In this document: piece after piece, positions 7,276 through 12,729 of the stretch
Position numbering within the stretch: the first letter of the stretch is position 1
How the letters are laid out: the number at the start of each line of letters is the position of its first letter
Source: Methylophilaceae bacterium UBA6140
GTDB lineage: Bacteria > Pseudomonadota > Gammaproteobacteria > Burkholderiales > Methylophilaceae
NCBI GenBank assembly: GCA_002423265.1
Contig: DIVE01000033.1
Span: forward strand, 11,218-23,946
Length of the DNA stretch: 12,729 nt
Direction: 5' to 3'
Made by a program: the position numbers and the translations under genes
The notes under the pieces: generated by a model
Databases searched by the model: none
Seen by the model: the letters and a program-made list of their open reading frames with translations, nothing else
What the model was told of the DNA's origin: nothing

Positions 7276-8020
7276 AATCAATGCTGTTGCCGATGCGGCC
7301 GAAATTGTCGAAATTCCACCAGATCAGAAACGCCTTGCCGACCAGGTTGTCCTCCGGCACAAAGCCCCAGAAACGGCTGTCCTTGCTGTTGTCACGATTA
7401 TCACCCATCGCGAAATAATGTCCAGCGGGCACCTCGACTTCACCGTCAATGGCGAGACTGTTGTCTTCAATCAGCACATCGTGGCGGACTTCGCCCAGCT
7501 GCTCCTGATAGTGTTTGGCCATCACCATGTTCAAACCTGGCGCGACATACTGGTAATCGCCAACCAGCGTGAGCTCTACCGGCTCGCCGTTGACGAACAA
7601 CTGTTTGTTGCGATATGCGATTTTGTCACCAGGTACGCCGATGACGCGCTTGATATAGTCGATCGAAGGATCCGGCGGATAGTGAAAAACAAACACATCC
7701 CCGCGCTCAGGTTTGCCGACCTCGATGAAGGTATTGTTGAGAATGGGCACACGCAGGCCGTAGGTGAATTTGTTGACCAGAATGAAATCGCCCGCCAGCA
7801 GGGTCGGCATCATCGAACCGGAGGGAATCTTGAACGGCTCGACCACGAAAGAGCGGATCAGGAACACGGCCAGAATCACCGGAAAAAAGCTTCTGGAATA
7901 TTCGACCAGAACGGGATCGGCGCTGCCGGCGGCACGCTTCTTCCGCCAGAACAGACTATCCAGCGCCCAGATGAACCCGGTGATCGCGAGAATAACCAAC
8001 ATGAACAGTGCAAACATCAT
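7274..8020 (-). CDS. lepB: Signal peptidase I
   Basis: LepB is the inner-membrane Ser/Lys protease that removes signal peptides from exported proteins. The 248-residue product has two N-terminal hydrophobic segments (about 3-24 and 45-60) separated by a basic cytoplasmic loop (W-R-K-K-R), then the periplasmic catalytic domain. The nucleophile Ser69 is in P-S-G-S-M-M-P-T-L and the general base Lys124 in Y-I-K-R-V-I-G-V-P-G-D; their 55-residue spacing equals that of E. coli Ser90/Lys145. The box E signature G-D-N-R-D-N-S-K-D-S-R is at 206-216. It is shorter than E. coli LepB (about 324), as is common outside enterics. Two consecutive ATG codons open the frame (8020 and 8017), after a TGAGGTAGGG purine run. 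It follows lepA by 15 bases, the conserved lepA-lepB operon. Confidence 0.98.
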   Translation of the reverse strand: MMFALFMLVILAITGFIWALDSLFWRKKRAAGSADPVLVEYSRSFFPVILAVFLIRSFVVEPFKIPSGSMMPTLLAGDFILVNKFTYGLRVPILNNTFIEVGKPERGDVFVFHYPPDPSIDYIKRVIGVPGDKIAYRNKQLFVNGEPVELTLVGDYQYVAPGLNMVMAKHYQEQLGEVRHDVLIEDNSLAIDGEVEVPAGHYFAMGDNRDNSKDSRFWGFVPEDNLVGKAFLIWWNFDNFGRIGNSID

Positions 8021-8035
8021 CGAGCCCTACCTCAC

Positions 8036-9829
8036 TTATTTATCTTCGACCTTGAGAATCGCCAGGAACGCTTCCTGCGGGATTTCCACATTGCCCACCT
8101 GCTTCATGCGTTTCTTGCCTTCCTTCTGCTTCTCCAGCAGTTTCTTCTTGCGCGTAATGTCGCCGCCGTAACACTTGGCCAGCACATTCTTGCGCATGGC
8201 CTTCACCGTCTCACGCGCGATGATATTGGCGCCGATGGCTGCCTGCACGGCGACGTCGAACATCTGGCGCGGAATCAGCTCCCGCATCTTGCTGCAAAGC
8301 TGGCGACCACGATAAATACTGTTGGCACGGTGCACGATCAACGACAGTGCATCCACCTTTTCGCCATTCACCATGATATCGAGTTTTACCAGATCGGCGG
8401 CGCGGAATTCGAGAAACTCATAATCCATCGAAGCATAACCGCGCGACACCGATTTCAGCTTGTCAAAGAAATCCAGCACCACTTCGTTCAACGGCAATTC
8501 ATAGGTCAGCATGACCTGACGGCCCATGTACTGCATGTTGCGCTGGATACCGCGCTTGTTATTGCATAGCGTCATCACCGGGCCGACATAATCCTGCGGC
8601 ATCAGCAAGTTGACCTTGATCACGGGCTCGCGTATTTCTTCAATGCGCGAGAGTTCCGGCAGGCGCGACGGATTCTCGATCTGCTGCACTTCGCCGTTCT
8701 TCAGCAGCAACTCATAGACCACGGTCGGCGCCGTGGTGATGAGATCCATGTCGTACTCGCGCTCCAGCCGCTCCTGCACGATTTCCATGTGCAACAGGCC
8801 GAGAAAGCCGCAGCGGAATCCAAAGCCCAATGCCGTCGAGTTTTCCGGCTCGAACTGCAGCGAAGCATCATTCAGGCGCAGCTTCTCCAGTGCCGTGCGC
8901 AAGGCTTCGAACTGGTTGGATTCGACCGGATAAAGCCCTGCAAACACCTGCGGCTGCACTTCCTTGAAACCGGGCAGCGCTGCTGCTGCAGGATTGGCAT
9001 CCAGTGTCACCGTATCGCCGACCTTGGCACTGGTCAGCTCCTTGATACCGGCGATGATGAAACCCACCTCGCCGGCGGAAAGCAATTCGCGCGGCTGGGA
9101 TTTGGGCGTGAAGACGCCGACCTGCTCGCACAGATGCACGGCTCTGGTCGCCATCATGCGAATCTTGTCCTTGGGTCGCAGGACGCCATCGACCACGCGC
9201 ACCAGCATCACCACGCCGACATAGTTATCGAACCAGGAATCGATAATCAACGCTTTCAGCGGTGCATCCACCTTGCCTTTGGGCGGCGGCACCTTGGCCA
9301 CCACTGCTTCCAGCACGTCGCGCACACCCTCGCCGGTCTTGGCCGAGCAGCGCACCGCATCGCTCGCTTCAATACCGATGACATCCTCGATTTCCTGAAT
9401 CACGCGATCCGGGTCAGCGGATGGCAGGTCAATCTTGTTCAGTACCGCCGTCACTTCGACACCGAGATCAATCGCCGTGTAACAGTTGGCAACGCTTTGC
9501 GCTTCCACGCCCTGCGAGGCATCGACCACCAGCAACGCACCCTCACAGGCGGAAAGCGAGCGGCTCACCTCATAGGAAAAGTCGACATGCCCGGGCGTGT
9601 CGATCAGGTTGAGCTGATAGATCTCGCCATCCAGTGACTTGTAACGCAGCGCGGCGGTCTGCGCCTTGATGGTGATGCCGCGCTCACGCTCCAGATCCAT
9701 CGAATCCAGCACTTGCGACTCCATTTCACGGTCGGTCAGGCCGCCGCAGAGCTGAATAATGCGGTCGGCGAGCGTGGATTTGCCGTGATCGATGTGAGCG
9801 ATGATGGAGAAATTGCGGATATTTTTCAT
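8036..9829 (-). CDS. lepA: Elongation factor 4 (LepA)
   Basis: LepA/EF4 is a ribosome-bound translational GTPase related to EF-G, linked to back-translocation and to initiation or 30S assembly. The 597-residue length is standard. G motifs: A-H-I-D-H-G-K-S-T (11-19), R-G-I-T (50-53), D-T-P-G-H-V-D (77-83), N-K-I-D (131-134) and S-A-K (162-164). Later blocks include [16 protein letters not shown], from the EF-G domain III-like part. The LepA-specific C-terminal domain contains the [22 protein letters not shown] block. It follows the mucD terminator, so it probably starts the lepA-lepB-DUF4845-rnc-era transcript. No clear promoter box was found in the 32 bases between terminator and ATG, and the Shine-Dalgarno is weak, so some read-through from mucD is possible. 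Confidence 0.98.
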   Translation of the reverse strand: MKNIRNFSIIAHIDHGKSTLADRIIQLCGGLTDREMESQVLDSMDLERERGITIKAQTAALRYKSLDGEIYQLNLIDTPGHVDFSYEVSRSLSACEGALLVVDASQGVEAQSVANCYTAIDLGVEVTAVLNKIDLPSADPDRVIQEIEDVIGIEASDAVRCSAKTGEGVRDVLEAVVAKVPPPKGKVDAPLKALIIDSWFDNYVGVVMLVRVVDGVLRPKDKIRMMATRAVHLCEQVGVFTPKSQPRELLSAGEVGFIIAGIKELTSAKVGDTVTLDANPAAAALPGFKEVQPQVFAGLYPVESNQFEALRTALEKLRLNDASLQFEPENSTALGFGFRCGFLGLLHMEIVQERLEREYDMDLITTAPTVVYELLLKNGEVQQIENPSRLPELSRIEEIREPVIKVNLLMPQDYVGPVMTLCNNKRGIQRNMQYMGRQVMLTYELPLNEVVLDFFDKLKSVSRGYASMDYEFLEFRAADLVKLDIMVNGEKVDALSLIVHRANSIYRGRQLCSKMRELIPRQMFDVAVQAAIGANIIARETVKAMRKNVLAKCYGGDITRKKKLLEKQKEGKKRMKQVGNVEIPQEAFLAILKVEDK

Positions 9830-9854
9830 AGGGCGCTGTCAGTGAGACCGGGGT

Positions 9855-9891
9855 AAAACCAACAAGAAGGGCGCCTAGGCGCCCTTCTTGT
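9855..9891 (-). terminator. Rho-independent terminator after mucD
   Basis: Bases 9862-9891 form a perfect 30-base palindrome; each arm is ACAAGAAGGGCGCCT or its complement. On the minus strand the GC-rich stem is followed by TTGGTTTTA (9862 down to 9854), a moderate T tract. On the plus strand the run after the stem (CAATTGG) has no T tract, so the signal works for mucD, whose stop lies 60 bases upstream. It marks the boundary between the sigma-E locus and the lepA operon. With no unpaired loop bases in the perfect palindrome, the transcript hairpin would have about four central bases open. Confidence 0.8.
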
Positions 9892-9951
9892 CAATTGGCT
9901 GTTCGAATGCCTTGATTTTACAGCATTAGCCGGTTCAACGCATCATCGGCA

Positions 9952-11382
9952 CTACTTTGCCGCACCGATCTTGACCGGCACATACAAGGTGTTTTCACCG
10001 CGCAGCACCAGCAGGGCAACGGTCTTGCCGACCGCAATCGTCGCCAGCTGCTTGTCGAACTGTTCAAGACTCTGCACCTCCGTGTTGTTCAGCCCGAGGA
10101 GGATGTCGCCGCGACGGATGCCGGCCTGCGCCGCCGGAGGTTGCGAATCGACCACCAGCAAGCCGTTCTTGCCGTTGATTTTCTTCTTCTGCTGCGGCGT
10201 CAGATCACGCAGTATCAAACCCAGGCGATTGACCTCGGTCTTGGCTGGCGCCTTGCTGCTGGCAACGACTTCATCCTTCTCGGTCGGCATCTCGCCCAAC
10301 GCGATACTGAGTGTTTTCGAACCGCCCTTGCGCAGAATCTCCACCGGCACCTGCTTGCCGGGCTTGGTAGCGCCGACGATTCTCGGCAGGTCGGACGAGG
10401 TTGAAATCGGTTTGCCGTCGAACCTGAGGATGACATCGCCCGCTTCGAGTCCGCCCTTTTCTGCCGGACTGCCCTTCTCGACATTGGAAACCAGCGCGCC
10501 GTTAGTGTTCTTCATGCCAAACGATTCTGCCAGCTCCTTGTTGATTTCCTGGATGCCGATACCGAGCCAGCCTCGTGTGACCTTGCCGCTCGCCCGCAAC
10601 TGATCGGAGATATCCATCGCCACATCAATCGGTATCGCGAATGAAAGACCCATATAGCCGCCGGTGCGGCTGTAGATCTGCGAATTGATACCGACCACTT
10701 CGCCCTTTAGATTGAACAGCGGGCCGCCCGAATTTCCCGGGTTGATCGCAACGTCAGTCTGAATGAAAGGCACGAAATTCTCCTGCGGCAAGGCACGACC
10801 CTTGGCACTGACCACACCCGCGGTCAACGTGCTTTCAAGGCCGAACGGCGAACCGATGGCCACCACCCACTCGCCGACCTTGAGGTTTTCGGGGTTGCCG
10901 AGCGTGACCTTGGGCAGACCATTGGCGTCGATCTTGAGCAATGCGACATCGGTACGCGCGTCCGCGCCGATGATTTTGGCAGTGAACTCACGCTTGTCGT
11001 TGAGCTTCACCACAACCTCTTCGGCATTTCTGATGACGTGCGCGTTAGTCAGGATATAACCGTCGCTGCTGATGATGAAACCGGAGCCCAGCGATTGCGA
11101 CTTGTACTCCTGCTGCGGCGCGCCTTGCCCGGGCGCGCCGGGCATGGGAATACCGAAACGGCGGAAAAACTCGCTCAAGGCTTCGTCGTTCGGCATGCCG
11201 CCGAATGGGGAAGTGTTGGCCTGCATTACCTGGGTGATGCTGATATTGACGACCGCCGGGCCTTGTTTTTCAGCCAGCCCGGTAAAATCCGGAAGCTGAT
11301 AACCAGCCGCGTTGCCGGCATATGCCGGATTGCCGAAAATGGCAAAGCAGAATGCAAAAATCGCAAACACTTTTCTGATCAT
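9952..11382 (-). CDS. mucD: Periplasmic serine protease/chaperone MucD (DegP/HtrA family)
   Basis: This HtrA-family protein degrades or refolds damaged envelope proteins and, as MucD, dampens sigma-E-type signalling. The 476 residues run: signal peptide (1-22, cleavage after A-Y-A), a Gly/Pro/Gln-rich loop (about 78-92), trypsin-like domain with His115 in T-N-A-H-V, Asp145 in R-T-D-V-A-L-L-K and Ser218 in P-G-N-S-G-G-P-L, then PDZ1 (about 270-365) and PDZ2 (about 385-472). All three catalytic residues are intact. The ATG directly follows the rseC stop with no gap, and an AGGTGAG inside rseC is its ribosome binding site. A terminator lies just downstream. The name MucD is chosen over DegP or DegQ because of the rseB-rseC neighbours; the protein itself would fit any of these labels. 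Confidence 0.95.
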   Translation of the reverse strand: MIRKVFAIFAFCFAIFGNPAYAGNAAGYQLPDFTGLAEKQGPAVVNISITQVMQANTSPFGGMPNDEALSEFFRRFGIPMPGAPGQGAPQQEYKSQSLGSGFIISSDGYILTNAHVIRNAEEVVVKLNDKREFTAKIIGADARTDVALLKIDANGLPKVTLGNPENLKVGEWVVAIGSPFGLESTLTAGVVSAKGRALPQENFVPFIQTDVAINPGNSGGPLFNLKGEVVGINSQIYSRTGGYMGLSFAIPIDVAMDISDQLRASGKVTRGWLGIGIQEINKELAESFGMKNTNGALVSNVEKGSPAEKGGLEAGDVILRFDGKPISTSSDLPRIVGATKPGKQVPVEILRKGGSKTLSIALGEMPTEKDEVVASSKAPAKTEVNRLGLILRDLTPQQKKKINGKNGLLVVDSQPPAAQAGIRRGDILLGLNNTEVQSLEQFDKQLATIAVGKTVALLVLRGENTLYVPVKIGAAK

Positions 11383-11868
11383 TTACTCACCTCGTTCACA
11401 TTTGAAATGGATGGCCGCACCATCATCCACACGCAGGATGACAGGCTGATGACCGGGATTGAAACTCTGTCCGGCGGCACGGCCCTTGAGCCACAGAAGA
11501 CCGAGCACGAGTCCGGTCGCAGCGCCGGTCAGCGCATAGACATCCTTGCTCACAGCACCGGCATCTGCGGGTAGCAACGCCATTCCGAGCAAGGCTCCAA
11601 GCAGCAAAGCCGCCAGCGGAATGCCGTAGATCAACATCGAGCTTTTCAGCATTGCATGCTCCTCGACACCCACAATCACGTGGTCGCCGATCCTGGCGCC
11701 GATCTGGTTGCCTGCCTTGAATACACTCTTGTGATTGAACAGCTTGCCCCACAGCGAGATGCCGCAACCGCGGGTCTTGCCGCACAAACCGCACGGGCTT
11801 TTGCGGACGATTTCCAGCATCGCTTCGTCATTCCTGACGTCAACGACGACTGCGTGTTCTTCAATCAT
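11383..11868 (-). CDS. rseC: RseC/MucC family membrane protein
   Basis: This 161-residue inner-membrane protein is of the RseC/MucC family, tied to sigma-E control and, in E. coli, to the Rsx system that reduces SoxR. The N-terminal cytoplasmic part has E-E-H-A-V-V-V-D and a cysteine cluster C-G-L-C-G-K-T-R-G-C-G (Cys26, Cys29, Cys35), which may bind metal or an Fe-S group. Two transmembrane helices follow, at about 76-100 and 109-128. The C-terminal tail (Q-P-V-I-L-R-V) returns to a soluble segment. The gene is 12 bases after rseB and abuts mucD exactly, so the three are surely one operon. Its ribosome binding site is weak, which suggests dependence on rseB translation. Length matches E. coli RseC (about 159). 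Confidence 0.92.
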   Translation of the reverse strand: MIEEHAVVVDVRNDEAMLEIVRKSPCGLCGKTRGCGISLWGKLFNHKSVFKAGNQIGARIGDHVIVGVEEHAMLKSSMLIYGIPLAALLLGALLGMALLPADAGAVSKDVYALTGAATGLVLGLLWLKGRAAGQSFNPGHQPVILRVDDGAAIHFKCERGE

Positions 11869-11880
11869 AACGGCCGGCTT

Positions 11881-12729
11881 TTATTTCTTGAAATTGACGG
11901 AATTGGCGATCTGCAGCACGGTGGCCTGCGGAACCTCACCGACCGCCACGATCTGATAGCCCGAACTCACATGTGCATAGAAGTTGGTTGGGCCTGACAT
12001 GGTGTGTCCAATCCGGGGCCGCATGCCCTTGGCCAGCGGCTCGATAAACAAGGACACTGAAGACAGGCCGTCGGAAAAAATCAGCTGATTGACCGCAACC
12101 GGCTTGCCGGGAACCTTGCGCTTGATATGGTCAATCTGCTTGTAACCGCTGGGCAGCGGACCCAGCTTCCAATCGCCGTTCCCGCTCACCACGCTGGAAG
12201 GCATCTCATCTTCCATGACATAAGGCTTCATCGGATCGACCTTGGGCTTGAACCAGTCCATATCGTTGATATTGAGCAGGTTCAATTGACTGAAAGCGAT
12301 CTGCTCAATCGCCTCGTTATCCTGATCCAATGTGGTTGCCTTCAATAACAGGCCATATTCCTTGTCCGTCAGCAACTTGTAGCTGTAGCGGTAGGCATCG
12401 CGCGCTTCCAGCAATACAATCACGCCCTCGCGCCCGGCAACGCGTTCCTGACCGGAAACGCGCGCGTGATAACTCAGTTTGACCGCATCCAGATTGACCG
12501 GCAACAAGGCCGGAAACAGATTCTTGCCGCGGCGCTTCTCGATCACGACCTTTTCGTTTCTCGGGCTGAAAATGACGATGTCGCTGCCCTGGCTCAAGAC
12601 CTCGCGCGGCAGGCCGTCCAACATGACGACACGCGAGTATTCGCCCTGGCCGGAGTTCATGTGGGTGATCTCGATTGAGCGGCTATTCTCGCCCGATTGA
12701 TAGATAAAAATACCTTTGTAGCTCAAATC
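11881..12729 (-). CDS. rseB: RseB/MucB, sigma-E regulatory periplasmic protein (5' end missing)
   Basis: RseB binds the periplasmic part of the anti-sigma factor RseA and protects it from DegS until mislocalised lipoprotein or LPS is sensed. The frame runs off the right edge; 282 codons plus the stop remain. The apparent start at 12726 is a TTG, and the codon before it is also open, so it is internal. About 40-60 residues (signal peptide and first helix) should lie beyond the window. The visible part begins D-L-S-Y-K-G-I-F-I-Y-Q, the family's first core strand (typically L-x-Y-x-G-T-F-V-Y), and continues as the LolA-like lipid-sensing domain to about residue 170. The small C-terminal domain follows from about 185 (W-K-L-G-P-L-P-S-G-Y), ending in A-V-G-E-V-P. 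rpoE and rseA are expected just outside. Confidence 0.93.
   Translation of the reverse strand, partial: DLSYKGIFIYQSGENSRSIEITHMNSGQGEYSRVVMLDGLPREVLSQGSDIVIFSPRNEKVVIEKRRGKNLFPALLPVNLDAVKLSYHARVSGQERVAGREGVIVLLEARDAYRYSYKLLTDKEYGLLLKATTLDQDNEAIEQIAFSQLNLLNINDMDWFKPKVDPMKPYVMEDEMPSSVVSGNGDWKLGPLPSGYKQIDHIKRKVPGKPVAVNQLIFSDGLSSVSLFIEPLAKGMRPRIGHTMSGPTNFYAHVSSGYQIVAVGEVPQATVLQIANSVNFKK

Noticed and set aside
7085..8569. 494-codon open frame on the plus strand
   Set aside because: It lies antisense to the DUF4845 gene, lepB and part of lepA, all with intact family motifs. Its His/Gln-rich, low-complexity composition is typical of a frame opposite GC-biased coding DNA.
8789..9637. 282-codon open frame on the plus strand
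   Set aside because: It is fully antisense to lepA, shows no recognisable motif and has the same His/Gln-rich shadow composition.
12724..12726. TTG as the start of rseB
   Set aside because: The frame continues open to the window edge and the family's first core strand begins here, so the true start lies outside the window.

Overview
This window looks like a chromosomal segment from a betaproteobacterium. The Burkholderiales/Oxalobacteraceae or a related order are the best guess; no rRNA or species marker is present. The main evidence is gene order. Read on the minus strand (right to left) it runs rseB, rseC, mucD, lepA, lepB, a DUF4845 gene, rnc, era, recO, pdxJ, acpS, which is the arrangement long known downstream of rpoE in this class. 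No IS element, phage gene, CRISPR array, tRNA or rRNA was found.

Right part (about 9950-12729): the end of a sigma-E envelope-stress locus, with the anti-sigma partner RseB (cut by the window edge), the small membrane protein RseC and the periplasmic protease/chaperone MucD (DegP/HtrA family). A perfect 30-base palindrome followed by a T-rich run on the minus strand closes this unit just after mucD.

Middle part (about 5316-9829): lepA (EF4), lepB (signal peptidase I), a small DUF4845 membrane protein with a pilin-like N-terminus, rnc (RNase III) and era (ribosome-assembly GTPase). These genes are tightly packed and probably co-transcribed.

At 4694-5305 the run is interrupted by a plus-strand gene with clear PagP (lipid A palmitoyltransferase) features. 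It converges on era and diverges from recO. Because of it, recO and the genes beyond should need their own promoter.

Left part (about 251-4628): recO, pdxJ, acpS and tcdA are joined by successive four-base ATGA start/stop overlaps. After a 23-base gap comes a second overlapping pair: a 66-residue DUF2256 zinc-ribbon-like protein and a cryptochrome/photolyase with all four cysteines expected of the iron-sulfur bacterial (6-4) photolyases. The left edge (1-216) holds the 3' end of a plus-strand gene for a small protein with a carboxypeptidase-regulatory-like beta fold.

Most of the window is well-known housekeeping and envelope-maintenance machinery. The parts most worth a second look are the DUF2256/photolyase pair, the pagP insertion and the pilin-like DUF4845 protein. 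I saw no evidence of a wholly new system.
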